A stretch of DNA of 64,000 nt from DASRLE01 sp963825315. Its GTDB lineage: Bacteria; Verrucomicrobiota; Verrucomicrobiia; Limisphaerales; Palsa-1400. Position 1 is the stretch's first letter, and each line of letters opens with the position of its first letter. A program made the translations under genes and the position numbers. A model generated the notes under the pieces. It was given only the letters and a program-made list of their open reading frames with translations. It did no database searches and was not told the DNA's origin. The stretch covers positions 2,170,001-2,234,000 of the forward strand of contig CAWGST010000001.1 in the NCBI GenBank assembly GCA_963825315.1. Direction: 5' to 3'. Shown in pieces: positions 9,009 to 17,973 of this stretch.

Positions 9009-10397
9009 CTAAAATCCCAGGTTTTCGTCTTTGGGTTTGAGGCTGATGAGGTAGGCTGCCAGATCGTTCACCTCGGCATCCTTGATGGTGCCCGCCCATC
9101 CCGGCATGTAGAGCGGCGGCGGCGGGCGTTTGGGGTCGAGGGCCGGGATTTCGTGCTGGCCGTTGTTGATGCGCGCTTTCAATTGGGCGACAGTGTAGCC
9201 GTCGGCGACGTGGAGCAGGCCGGGCACTTGCTCGGCGGTCTTGGCGTTGGGGTTGGGCACACCGCCTTTGGCGCCGGGACCGTGACAGCCGGCGCACCCG
9301 TATTTGCGGAAGACTTCCCGGCCGCGCTCCACAGGGCTCATGAGGGAGGGAAGCATCAGGGCCACGGTCTGCTCACGCATGTGAAGGAGAAAATCCGTCA
9401 GGGCGCGGGCCTCGGATTCCGTGAAACCAAACCGCGGCATGACGGAGCCGGGGGTGACGCTTTGCGGATCGCGGAAATGTTGCATCATCCATTCGGGAGC
9501 GCGGCGGAGGCCGACGTCGTCCAGGGGCGGGCCAACTTTGCCGCCGTTGCCGTTGACCGAGTGGCAGCCGATGCAGCCTCTGGATTGGAACAAGTGCTGG
9601 CCCAGGCGGGTGTTGGGGAGGATCTTCATCGAGGAATAGTAGCCGGACGCCGATTCGCCCGTCTGGCTGAGCATGAAGAGCACAATGGCTTCGAGGTTCG
9701 TCTCCGAGAATTTTTGCGGCGGCATGACGGAGCCGGGGGTGGCGCTGGCGGGCGCGATGAAATGTTTCTTCAGCCATTCCGGCGAACGGCGCGCGCCAAC
9801 CTTGTCAAGTTCCGGCCCGATGATGCCGCCGCTGCCGCCGAGTTTGTGGCAGCCGCGGCAGCCGCTGTTCTCGAAGACTTGCTCGCCTTGGGCCAGTTCA
9901 GGGGCGGCGGGATTGTCGGCCGGTTCGTGGCATTGGCCGCAGGAGGCCTGGATGTATTGCATGGGCAACATCGGCTCGTCCCAGTACGGCACGTTGCCGT
10001 GCGCCTCGACGGTGGTGGTGGCGCGGCCCTGGCCGCGATGGCAGATCGTGCAACCGAATCGCTCGAAGGGGTGTTGCTCGTGCAGGGGATGGTAGCTCAG
10101 AGGTTGGGGGTAGCCGCCGTAGCTCGGGTCTTCCACCGCCAGATGGCAGGTGGTGCAGCGGTCCACCCGGTTGAGGTCGGGCAGGACGGTCTGGCGGATT
10201 TCCACGGGGATGCGTTCGGCCAGCAGCCGCTGCTGGGGCGTGGCGGCGCGGCGGATTTCCTCCTGGATGTATTTGCGCTGGTAATCCTTCCACTCCCGAT
10301 ACTCGTCGCGGTAATAGCCGACGATGACCAAAACGCCGACCAGCAGGCCGAGCGCGATAAACCAACCGTAAAATTTGCGGAGGGAAAGGTCCTGCAC
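9009..10397 (-). CDS. Membrane-anchored hexaheme c-type cytochrome
   Basis: A 462-residue protein with an N-terminal membrane anchor (WFIALGLLVGVLVIVGYY) and six CXXCH heme sites in order: CTTCH, CTICH, CGQCH, CRGCH, CIGCH, CAGCH. The last three or four lie in mono-heme cytochrome c modules, each with a downstream Met ligand candidate (GSVMPP, GSVMPR, YMPGW). It would carry electrons from the cytochrome b/Rieske core to a terminal acceptor outside the inner membrane. It starts with GTG at 10397, one base after the cytochrome b stop (10399-10401), so it is translationally coupled and is the last gene of the operon. Multi-heme subunits in place of cytochrome c1 are known in bc complexes of Acidobacteria- and Verrucomicrobia-like bacteria. 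Confidence 0.92.
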   Translation of the reverse strand: MQDLSLRKFYGWFIALGLLVGVLVIVGYYRDEYREWKDYQRKYIQEEIRRAATPQQRLLAERIPVEIRQTVLPDLNRVDRCTTCHLAVEDPSYGGYPQPLSYHPLHEQHPFERFGCTICHRGQGRATTTVEAHGNVPYWDEPMLPMQYIQASCGQCHEPADNPAAPELAQGEQVFENSGCRGCHKLGGSGGIIGPELDKVGARRSPEWLKKHFIAPASATPGSVMPPQKFSETNLEAIVLFMLSQTGESASGYYSSMKILPNTRLGQHLFQSRGCIGCHSVNGNGGKVGPPLDDVGLRRAPEWMMQHFRDPQSVTPGSVMPRFGFTESEARALTDFLLHMREQTVALMLPSLMSPVERGREVFRKYGCAGCHGPGAKGGVPNPNAKTAEQVPGLLHVADGYTVAQLKARINNGQHEIPALDPKRPPPPLYMPGWAGTIKDAEVNDLAAYLISLKPKDENLGF

Positions 10398-10398
10398 C

Positions 10399-11685
10399 TC
10401 AATGCCCCTCCGTCACGGCGGGTGGATTTTTCCACGGTTCCACCCATGACCAGTTGGGACCGCGGAAGAGGCTGCCGATAACCGTCAGCGCCACGGCAAT
10501 GGCAAGGCAAACGGAAAAAATCGTGTTGGCCACCACGCGTTCGCGGGCAAACCAGCGACCCACTCCATGCCGTTTGCGGTCAATGTAGGGCAGGAGCGCC
10601 AGCGCCGTCACGAGCAACCCCGGCACGACCACGCCGCCCCAGAACGCCGAGTAGCTGACCAATTCCTGCAGGCCGAGAAAATACCAGGGGGCCTTGGCGG
10701 GGTTCGGCGGATGCACCGCGTTGGCGATTTCTTCCAGCGGCGCGTTCCAGAAAATCGCCAGGAACAACACCACCGCCGTGACCAGCAGGAACAGGAGCAG
10801 CTCGCGGAAAACCAGATGCGGCCACGAGAACACTTCGTCTTCAGGGTTCATGCCGACTTGCGGCGTGGTGCCTCGGGCCAATTCCATGAGGCCGTAGCTT
10901 TTATTCGTTGGCAATTGGCCCAGTTCAACCTGGTGCATGATCTCTCCCGGTTCATCGGGGCGGGAGAGTCCGCCGTCTTTGCGCACGCGAAATAGATGGA
11001 CCGAGATCATGAGGACCGCGATCACCGGCAGAACGATCACATGCAAAGCGTAAAACCGGGTCAGCGCATCCTGTCCGACGACGTGTCCGCCGAGCATGAG
11101 GTACTTGAGCTTTTCACCGACGACGGGCGCATAGCCGGCGATGCTCGTGCCCACCGTGATGGCCCAGTAGGCCAGTTGGTCCCACGGCAGGAGATAGCCG
11201 GTGAAACTCAAGCCCAGGGTGACCAGGAACAGGCCGACGCCGAGAACCCAGTTGAACTCGCGCGGGCTTTTGTAAGCGCCGGTGTAAAACACCCGGCACA
11301 TGTGCAGCATGACGAACAACACCATCAGGTGCGCCGCCCAACGGTGCATATTGCGCAGGACCAGTCCAGCCGAAACGACGAACTGCAAATCCTTCATGAT
11401 GTCATACGCCTTGTCCGTGCTGGGGACGTAATAGAACATCAGGAGCACGCCGGTGGCGCAGAGGATCAGGAACAAATACAGCGTAATCAGTCCCAGCCCG
11501 AGGGAGTAGGAGGCGCGCAGGGCATGGCGATGGACTTTGGCCGGCTGCACATGGAGCAGGAAACTGGAAACCATCGCCTGCGACCGCTCCAGATTGCTTT
11601 CCGGAACACCCACGCGAAAGATCGAGCGTCCGACGCGCGTGCGCGTGAACCAATGCCAGAGGCGTTTGGGCAAAGGCGCGTTCAT
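10399..11685 (-). CDS. Cytochrome b of a quinol:cytochrome c oxidoreductase (bc complex)
   Basis: A 428-residue integral membrane protein. The start at 11685 (MNAPLPKRLWHWF) overlaps the Rieske stop by four bases (ATGA), so translation is coupled. The N-terminal half carries the heme b helices with paired His (RNMHRWAAHLMVLFVMLHM and ALHVIVLPVIAVLMISVH) and the GYLLPWDQLAYWA segment. The C-terminal half has PPNPAKAPWYFLGLQEL, close to the conserved PEWY quinol-oxidation loop but with PWYF instead. It has about eight transmembrane segments, so it is a fused b-type subunit rather than split b6/subunit IV. Oxidises quinol and passes electrons to the Rieske centre. Confidence 0.93.
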   Translation of the reverse strand: MNAPLPKRLWHWFTRTRVGRSIFRVGVPESNLERSQAMVSSFLLHVQPAKVHRHALRASYSLGLGLITLYLFLILCATGVLLMFYYVPSTDKAYDIMKDLQFVVSAGLVLRNMHRWAAHLMVLFVMLHMCRVFYTGAYKSPREFNWVLGVGLFLVTLGLSFTGYLLPWDQLAYWAITVGTSIAGYAPVVGEKLKYLMLGGHVVGQDALTRFYALHVIVLPVIAVLMISVHLFRVRKDGGLSRPDEPGEIMHQVELGQLPTNKSYGLMELARGTTPQVGMNPEDEVFSWPHLVFRELLLFLLVTAVVLFLAIFWNAPLEEIANAVHPPNPAKAPWYFLGLQELVSYSAFWGGVVVPGLLVTALALLPYIDRKRHGVGRWFARERVVANTIFSVCLAIAVALTVIGSLFRGPNWSWVEPWKNPPAVTEGH

Positions 11686-12153
11686 ATCACGAGATATTTG
11701 TCCTCTGTCACCCGCTGGCCTTTGTCCACCAGCAGCCGGTTGTCCTTGCTCAAAGTCACGGAAAACCACTCCAACGGGCGCGGAGCGGGGCCGCTTTTCA
11801 CCAGGCCCTGGTCGTCAAACACGCTGCCATGACACGGGCAATGATAACCGTTGCCGGCACGGTTGACCGTGCAGCCCAGGTGCGTGCAAATCGCGGAAAG
11901 GCAGCGGAACGTATTGCCTTTGCGCACGATAAAGACGCGCTCCGTCATCCAGGAATGTCACCGAACCGTCCAGGTAATCGTCCGGCTTGCCGGCCTTGAA
12001 TTGCTGGTCTGGCTCGAAGAGGACGTTCGGCACCAGAAACCGCACCGCGCCCGCCGCGGACGCCGTCACGGCGAAGATCGCCGCCAGCCAGCCCAGAGTG
12101 AGTTGGAAAAAACCGCGTCGTGAAGTTTCCTGGTCGGGGGCGGAAGAGTTCAT
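11682..12153 (-). pseudogene. Rieske iron-sulfur protein gene, with a frameshift
   Basis: The N-terminal half (start 12153, MNSSAPDQETSRRGFFQ) has a twin-arginine export/anchor signal followed by a membrane helix (WLAAIFAVTASAAGAVRFLV). Near 11948 the frame changes. The rest carries the 2Fe-2S ligands CTHLGC and CPCHGS in the correct order and spacing. The joined length is 472 bases, one more than a multiple of three, and removing one G in the GACGGAG context restores a continuous ...LDDERVFIVRKG... protein of about 156 residues. It starts one base after the upstream stop (12155) and overlaps the cytochrome b start, as expected for a bc operon. An essential subunit broken this way suggests either a sequencing indel or operon decay. 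Confidence 0.85.
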
Positions 12154-12154
12154 A

Positions 12155-14077
12155 TCAGGCGGGCACGAGTTCGACGCGTTCCATCGTGATGGCGCCGGTG
12201 GGGCAGCGAACGGCGCACAGGCCGCAGCGGATGCAACGGGTTTCGTCTTTGATGATTGCGCCCTGCTCGCCGCGCTCCGGCACGCGCCCGTAACGGGCCA
12301 GGAAGGCCTGCTGCAACTTGGCGTCGCCGCGCAAGCTGGCGACATCCACCAGGCGCAGGCAGTATTCCGGACAGACATCGGCGCACCCCCCGCACAGGAT
12401 GCATTCATCCCCGTTAAACACCGGGCCGATATGGCACTTGAGACAGCGATCGGCTTGCCGCCGGGCGTCCGGTTCGGGGTAGTCTTTCTCCACTTCGGCA
12501 ATTCCGATGCGCCGATCCAGCGGCAGCGTCGGCGGCGGACGGCGGATGAACTTCTCGTAATCAGGCTTCATGCCATATTGGAGAGTATCGTAGATCGTGA
12601 CGCGCGCCTGGCGCGGCTCGGCGGGAATGGAGCCGGTGAGAAACTTCGCAATGGAAGCCGCCGCTTTCTTGCCCTCTGCCACCGCTGTGATGATGATGCG
12701 CGGCCCGAAGGCCACGTCACCGCCCGCGAACACATCGGGCCGCGAAGTGGCCATCGTTGCCGGATCGGTTTGCAACGTTCCGCGCGGAGTGACCTTCAGA
12801 TTGTCTTCCGGGCGAATCCAGGAAAGGTCCGCCGACTGGCCGATGGCCAGAACAACCGTGTCGCAATCCACCCTCTCTTCGCTGCCTTCGATGAATTGGG
12901 GATTGAACCGGCGGTTTTCGTCGAACACGCGGCTGGCCTTGATCAGTTCGATGCCGGTCACTTTGCCATCGCTGCCCAGAATGCGTTTGGGTCCGTAACG
13001 GGTGTGAAGCCGGATGCCTTCCTTTTCCGCCTCTTCGATTTCCTCGTGCGCGCCGGGGATTTCCTCCAGGCTCTCCAGGCAATACATGTGGACTTCGGGC
13101 ACGCCTTTGCGGATGGCTTCCCGGGCGACGTCCAACGCCAGGCGCACTTCATCAGGGGCTTCCGGTTCGCGCGCGGTCAACTGCTCCAGCGCCGACGCGG
13201 CCTGATGCAGCGCCTCGCGTAATTCCGCCTCGCCCATCCCCGCAAATTTCTCCGCCTGGCGCACGACCGAGCGCGCCACGTCGAAAGCGACGTTGCCGCC
13301 GCCGATGACGACGACCTTGCGGCCGAGCGAGACGCGGAAACCGAGGTTGACATTGAGCAGAAACTCAATGGCCCGCAGCACCCCGTCCAATTGTACCCCT
13401 TCAATGCTCAATTCGCGGCTTTTGTGCGCGCCTATCCCCAGAAAGACCGCTTCGTAGCCCTGCTTCTTAAGGTCGGAAAAAGCGAAATCCCTGCCCAGCC
13501 GGGTGTTCAGGCGCACCTCCACGCCCAGCGCCTCGATGGCGGCGATTTCCGCCCGGATGATCTCGCGCGGCAGCCGGTATTCGGGCACGCCGAGCACCAA
13601 CATCCCGCCGGCCAGGTTTTGCGCCTCGAATACCGTCGGCGAAAAACCCATCAAGGCCAGTTCGTGCGCGCAGGACATCCCCGCCGGCCCCGCGCCGATG
13701 ATCGCGACTTTCCGTCCGCCGCCGATGCGTTCGCGGCGCGGATCGCGCAGTTGGGGATAGACGCGGCCGAGATCAAAATTGTCGGATTCCACGCCGAACT
13801 TTTCGCAGACGAATCGTTTCAGCGCGCGGATCGAAACCGGGGCGTCCAGCGCCCCGCGGCGGCATTTGGCCTCGCAGGGCGCGGCGCAAACCCGGCCGCA
13901 GATGGAGGCGAAAGGGTTTGGGGTTCGGGCAATGATGTAAGCGTCCTCGTAACGTCCCTCGGCGATGGCCTGGACGTAGCCGCCGGAGTCCGTGCGCACC
14001 GGACAACCCTCGCGGCACAAGACCTGCCGCGTGAAATAGTTCACGTCCGGCAGTTCGACTGGATAGGTCGCGGGCAT
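12155..14077 (-). CDS. GltD-like FAD/NAD(P) oxidoreductase with N- and C-terminal iron-sulfur domains
   Basis: A 640-residue protein. The N-terminal ~100 residues are the cysteine-rich 4Fe-4S domain of the glutamate synthase small subunit/dihydropyrimidine dehydrogenase type (CREGCPVRTD, CGRVCAAPCEAKC). A Rossmann FAD site follows (KVAIIGAGPAGMSCA, ~123-137) with GGMLVLGVPEYRLP. A second nucleotide site is VVVIGGGNVAFDVARS, and a C-terminal FAD motif is ADVFAGGD-like (RPDVFAGGDVAFGP). The last ~100 residues form a two-cluster ferredoxin (CILCGGCADVCP and CIRCGLCAVRCPTGA). Glutamate synthase large subunit is absent. Its place in a cytochrome bc operon suggests it feeds electrons from NAD(P)H or ferredoxin into, or out of, the quinone/bc branch. 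That role is inference. Confidence 0.88.
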   Translation of the reverse strand: MPATYPVELPDVNYFTRQVLCREGCPVRTDSGGYVQAIAEGRYEDAYIIARTPNPFASICGRVCAAPCEAKCRRGALDAPVSIRALKRFVCEKFGVESDNFDLGRVYPQLRDPRRERIGGGRKVAIIGAGPAGMSCAHELALMGFSPTVFEAQNLAGGMLVLGVPEYRLPREIIRAEIAAIEALGVEVRLNTRLGRDFAFSDLKKQGYEAVFLGIGAHKSRELSIEGVQLDGVLRAIEFLLNVNLGFRVSLGRKVVVIGGGNVAFDVARSVVRQAEKFAGMGEAELREALHQAASALEQLTAREPEAPDEVRLALDVAREAIRKGVPEVHMYCLESLEEIPGAHEEIEEAEKEGIRLHTRYGPKRILGSDGKVTGIELIKASRVFDENRRFNPQFIEGSEERVDCDTVVLAIGQSADLSWIRPEDNLKVTPRGTLQTDPATMATSRPDVFAGGDVAFGPRIIITAVAEGKKAAASIAKFLTGSIPAEPRQARVTIYDTLQYGMKPDYEKFIRRPPPTLPLDRRIGIAEVEKDYPEPDARRQADRCLKCHIGPVFNGDECILCGGCADVCPEYCLRLVDVASLRGDAKLQQAFLARYGRVPERGEQGAIIKDETRCIRCGLCAVRCPTGAITMERVELVPA

Positions 14078-14095
14078 GCCCGTGCGATCACCGGA

Positions 14096-14591
14096 TTATT
14101 TCGCGTCGTACTTGTCGTGAAGTTCCTTGATCTTGGTCTCCGCGGTCGTTCTTTCTTCAGGCGTGGCCTTGGCGAGTTTATCGTCCACCATCGCCTTTTT
14201 GCGGATGCTGGAGTCATAGACCAGGAACTCATAAATCTTCTTGCCATCGCCCGCGCTGATGTTCGAGCCGGGCTTGTACATCATGCGCTTGATGTAGCGG
14301 GACCATTCGTCGGGCAGCGCGTAGTCCGAGTTGATCGGGCGGCTCAACTTGTGGCACTGCGAGCATTTATGGCTGAAGAGTTCGTAGTTGTCCTGAATGG
14401 CTTGCGGATATTTGGACACATCAATTGTCGCCGGGCCTTTCTCAAAGCGTTCGACCCGCGCCTTGGTTTCCGCATCCAATTCCTGCGCGGCGGCGCGGCC
14501 CAGGCCGGCTCCGGCCACGCCGAGCACAGCCGCGCCAAGCGAGGACGGCGGCAAGGTTTGTCGTCATTTTCATGAGGGTCATTTCTTTCAT
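14096..14591 (-). pseudogene. Small periplasmic mono-heme cytochrome c, frameshifted in its signal peptide
   Basis: The 3' frame codes GRAAAQELDAETKARVERF, one heme site CSQCH with the context KCSQCHKLSRPI, and RMMYKPGSN with the likely distal Met. The only start in that frame is a TTG. One frame over, an ATG at 14591, immediately after the porin stop (TAA-ATG), opens MKEMTLMKMTTNLAAVLA. This is the expected beginning of the signal peptide that continues as GAAVLGVAGAGLGRAAAQ. The joined length is 496 bases, one too many, so a single-base insertion near 14540 explains it. It probably shuttles electrons within the bc-type respiratory system of this operon. Confidence 0.75.
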
Positions 14592-15967
14592 TTAGAATCC
14601 GTAGGAGAGCTGGAGGACGAACGAGTTGGGAGGCAGGGCGGCGGGGCCGTGGCTCATCAGCCATTCGTAGTCAGCCTCGAAGAGCAACGTGTTGGAAAAG
14701 TAATAGACGCCGCCTGCTGTGTAGCGGTCTGTTTTCGTGGCTCCCGCTCCGCCGCCGAAAAGGCCGTCGTCATTTTCACGATCATAGCGGCTGACCAATT
14801 CGACATTATTTATGTAAGGCAGTTCCAGATTCAGGCCCGCCAGTTTGTAGCCCGCCTGGATCCACCAGCCGTCTGGCCGAATCTTTCCCACGTCGTCCGT
14901 TTCCACCCATGTATTGATATACTCGCCCTTGACTTCAATGTTCGGCCCCAGGTGCAGGGCCGCATCCACCACCGCAGCCGACCACTGCCGGTTCCCGGAA
15001 TCGCTCCATTCGCCAGTCTGGCCTGAAATGCCGAGTTCAAGATCATAGTGCGGTTGCCAGGGGTAAAACCAGCCGATGCGGCCGCCGCCGCTGGGATTGG
15101 CGTGCCAATTGCCCCCATTGCCCACATTGCCGGCAAGATCAAGGTCGCCGGTGGCGCCGTCGCAGTGCCGGTCCCGGAGGACGGTCCGTTGACCCCGTAA
15201 ACGGCATAGGTGACCATTTGCCCGGACTCTCCGATCGGGACGGACCCGCGCAACTGCGCGCCCACGCCGGTTTGCCCGGCAAAAGATCATCGCGCACCAA
15301 CGGGTCATCCGGTATCTTGTTGAGCCACCCGGCGCCCCGTTCGCTATAGGTGCCCAGCGGCAACAACATGTCCCCCGCCTCAAGCGTCATGTAGTCGTTC
15401 AAAAGATAATCCAACGTGGCCGAAACTCAGGTTCACGGAGGTCGAGCTTCCCGGAGCGCGGTTGCCGAACGCGTCGTGTTATTATTCAGCATGATGTCGA
15501 ATCCCGCCTCGAACAGCACGTCGTCGCTGGCGCGAAACAGGAAAATCGGCGCAAAATCGGCCAGTGTCAAACGCGCTGTGCTGCCCGGAGGTTTTTCCAA
15601 ATTGAGCCTCGGCATCGCCCACCATGGTGAAGTTGTGCATCGGCCCCTGGGAATCGTTGACAGCGGGATAGGCCGATTGCACTTTGGCCACATCGTCGGC
15701 TGTCTGTTGCGCGTTGGTCACGGCTGCTTTGGTCTCGCCCAACTGCTGTTGCAGTTGCTGGATGACTTGTTGGTCTTGTTCATGCGCCTTCTGGTCCTGC
15801 TCGTGGGTCTGCTCCAGCTTCTGCACTTTGTCGCCCAGTTGTTCGACCACTTTCTTCAAGGCATTGAAGTCGTCTGCGCTCACTTGTGCCGACGCCGGCT
15901 GGGGCAGAGCGGCCCCCATCACGCAGGCGGCTGCCACGGTTCCAAATAGAAAGGAAGGGATTTTCAT
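14592..15967 (-). pseudogene. Outer-membrane porin-like beta-barrel protein with about five frameshifts
   Basis: The N-terminus (start 15967) is a signal peptide (MKIPSFLFGTVAAACVMGAA) followed by a Gln/Glu-rich coiled coil (QKLEQTHEQDQKAHEQDQ). The barrel then appears piecewise in different frames: LADFAPIFLFRASDDVLFEAG, VNLSFG, LDYLLNDYMTLEAGDMLLPL, GAQLRGSVPIGESGQMVTYA, and finally a long clean stretch WFYPWQPHYDLELGISGQTG to FVLQLSYGF ending in the C-terminal aromatic typical of outer-membrane barrels. Shifts lie near 15580, 15480, 15420, 15270 and 15150. About 450 residues if repaired. Such coiled-coil porins accompany respiratory gene sets in related bacteria, possibly for substrate entry. 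All breaks fall within 450 bases, while both ends are intact. Confidence 0.75.
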
Positions 15968-15986
15968 GGGTGGTATCCTCGGTTCT

Positions 15987-16370
15987 TTAGTTTCCGCTGT
16001 CTTCCTGGAGATATTTGAGGATCTCCCTGGCCTGCGCCGCCGGAAGGTTGGCCCGCACCCGCATGTGCGTCACGATCGTCTTCCACTGGGCCGATGTAAA
16101 CTCGGTGGGATACCGTTCCGCGTGACACCGGTTGCAGTGGACCTGATACAACTCGGCGCCGGTGAGTTTCTTTTTCTCCGGCTTTTTGGCCGGCTTGGCC
16201 GAGGCCACTTTGAGTTCCGAGGCTTGGGCGACAGGCGCATTTGTGTCCGCCCCTGCGACGATGGCGATGGACGCCGCGAAAATGACCGGGGCCAGCAACG
16301 CGAGGAGAATCCCCGGCCGCCGTGCCGGCTTGATTGATCTGAGACGATTCATGATTTTCATCGAATTCAT
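15987..16370 (-). CDS. Small membrane-anchored c-type cytochrome
   Basis: A 127-residue protein. A basic N-terminus is followed by a hydrophobic segment (ILLALLAPVIFAASIAIVAG), an Ala/Pro/Lys-rich linker (KPAKKPEKKKL), and one heme-binding motif CNRCH. After that comes QWKTIVTHMRVRANLPAAQA, where Met is the likely distal ligand, as in small c-type subunits with the ...HM...L... pattern. First gene of the seven-gene respiratory operon on the minus strand, 19 bases before the porin start. Likely an electron-transfer partner for the bc complex. The upstream gene is a PocR/AraC-type regulator on the same strand. Confidence 0.85.
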   Translation of the reverse strand: MNSMKIMNRLRSIKPARRPGILLALLAPVIFAASIAIVAGADTNAPVAQASELKVASAKPAKKPEKKKLTGAELYQVHCNRCHAERYPTEFTSAQWKTIVTHMRVRANLPAAQAREILKYLQEDSGN

Positions 16371-16714
16371 TCTGTAACAGGAAGGCAGGGGGAACGGCTA
16401 CTTGCCCATTGGCATTTGCTGATTGCCTATTGCGCTGGCGGGAAAGAACTGAGACTCAATCCTAATCTTGCATCATGCCAAGAATGACGAATGTCGAAGC
16501 ACGAATGACGAAATAATGACGAAGTCCCAATGACGAATTTCACCAAAGGCGGTGAGAGGCCCGGTGTCCCTTTTCGTCATTTGGACATTTGGACATTCAT
16601 TCGTCATTAGGATTTCGTCATTAGACATTTTCCAGGCAGTTCGAGCTTTGCCCGCCGGTTTCTGTGCGGGGGGCGCCGGGCAACCGGCGTCCCTGCCGCG
16701 ATCCCGAGGCGCGG
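16371..16714. repeat. Intergenic region with dispersed AATGACGAA mini-repeats
   Basis: Between 16480 and 16628 the sequence is built from copies of AATGACGAA-like units in direct orientation and then inverted (ATTCGTCATT). No gene is seen. The region should hold the promoter of the respiratory operon, whose first gene starts at 16370. Confidence 0.6.
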
Positions 16715-17704
16715 TTACATCGGCACGGAAGATTGCAATGTGGCCCGGTATTCCGTCGGCGGCATTCCAACGCAGCGTTTGAACACACTGTTGAACCGCG
16801 GAATGGACCCGAAGCCGGCGGCAAAGACAACCTCGGAAATGCGCACCGATGGATCTACCAGCAGCGTCTTGGCCTTTTCCACGCGGACGCGGGCGACATA
16901 TTCAGTCAGCGTCATTCCGGTGGCTTTCTTGAACATCTTGCAAAAATGGAAGCGGCTGACATTGACGTGTTGCGCCACCAACCCCAGCGTGATCGTTTCC
17001 TCCGCGTGGGAAAGAACGAATTGCTTGGCGCTGGATACAGGCTTGGGATCATGGGCTGAGGCGGCAATCGCGTGGCGGCTGGCGTAGTCAGCCAGATACT
17101 GGGCGAACACGTTGAGCAAATGCACCATGGCCTCAAACCGGTCGGGCGTGATGACCAGCGTTTCGAAATAGGCCTTGCGCGCCTTCTTTTCCCAATCCCC
17201 GTTCTGCCCGCCCTTGACCATCTTGACAACCATCTGGAAATCCCGCTCGGTGGGGGGGCGGCGAAAGACCTGTCCGCTCATCAATGTCGCCACATGCAGG
17301 CCGTTCACCACCACCGGCACCGCCACATCCGTCAGACCCGCAAAACAGGAGACCTGCTGCGGACTGAGTTTTTTGCCGGCGCCTCTCTGCGCGCGCTTTT
17401 CGGCTTCAAAACAGGCATCGCATCCGGCCGAAGTGCCGGTGATGAGGGAGCAGAATGCGTTTTCAAACTCGCCAAAGCTCAGGCGTTGGCTGGGCTCGGC
17501 CGGTGGCACGACCTTGAGCGACATCCCCGTCACCTTGCGGAACGCCGTCTCGTAATACTGGATTACGGGCAAGCGGATCAAGTCACCGAACGCTATTTGA
17601 TTCATACCCGTCAGAAATCGTTTGTCCCGCGTCCTCCATGAAAACCGCCAAAGTTTCCAGAGCGCGGAATTTGCATCAAACGTACTTTTAGGCGGGGAAA
17701 TCAT
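16715..17704 (-). CDS. AraC-family transcription regulator with PocR sensory domain
   Basis: A 329-residue protein; start at 17704 (MISPPKSTF). The long upstream extension in the same frame is low-complexity and unlikely to be coding. Residues ~50-200 resemble the PocR ligand-binding domain: FCSLITGTSAGCDACFEAEKRA with its cysteine cluster, then CFAGLTDVAVPVVV and GQVFRRPPTERDF. The C-terminal ~100 residues are a double helix-turn-helix AraC domain (LGLVAQHVNVSRFHFCKMFK and RISEVVFAAGFGSIPRFNSVFKR). PocR domains bind small organic ligands and can act through a metal or cobalamin-like site. It lies 344 bases upstream of the cytochrome operon on the same strand and is a plausible regulator of it. 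Confidence 0.88.
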   Translation of the reverse strand: MISPPKSTFDANSALWKLWRFSWRTRDKRFLTGMNQIAFGDLIRLPVIQYYETAFRKVTGMSLKVVPPAEPSQRLSFGEFENAFCSLITGTSAGCDACFEAEKRAQRGAGKKLSPQQVSCFAGLTDVAVPVVVNGLHVATLMSGQVFRRPPTERDFQMVVKMVKGGQNGDWEKKARKAYFETLVITPDRFEAMVHLLNVFAQYLADYASRHAIAASAHDPKPVSSAKQFVLSHAEETITLGLVAQHVNVSRFHFCKMFKKATGMTLTEYVARVRVEKAKTLLVDPSVRISEVVFAAGFGSIPRFNSVFKRCVGMPPTEYRATLQSSVPM

Positions 17705-17973
17705 GTTCCATTTCCGCCATCCAGGCAACCGAAAAAACACCGCCCGCTCTCGAGGGCGCGAATCAGGTTTTGCGCATGGGAGCGCGTGCGTCCCGCGCGC
17801 CGTGTTTGGCGTCCCGCCAAACACACGTTTGCCCGGAAGCGCGGTTCGAAGCCGTGCCACTCCGCGAACGCGCATTGGCACGGCTGGCTCATGAGGAAGT
17901 GGAAGTTGCCTAAAGACAGGAGGTTATTCACTTTGGACTGGACACCGGTTTGAAACTTTTTTAACCTGTGGAC

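Noticed and set aside
8967..10481. 504-codon plus-strand frame across the hexaheme cytochrome
   Set aside because: The opposite strand encodes six CXXCH motifs and is operon-linked; the plus frame is an antisense shadow of GC-rich coding sequence.
11987..13222. 411-codon plus-strand frame over the flavoprotein gene
   Set aside because: Shadow of the minus-strand gene with clear FAD, NAD and ferredoxin motifs.
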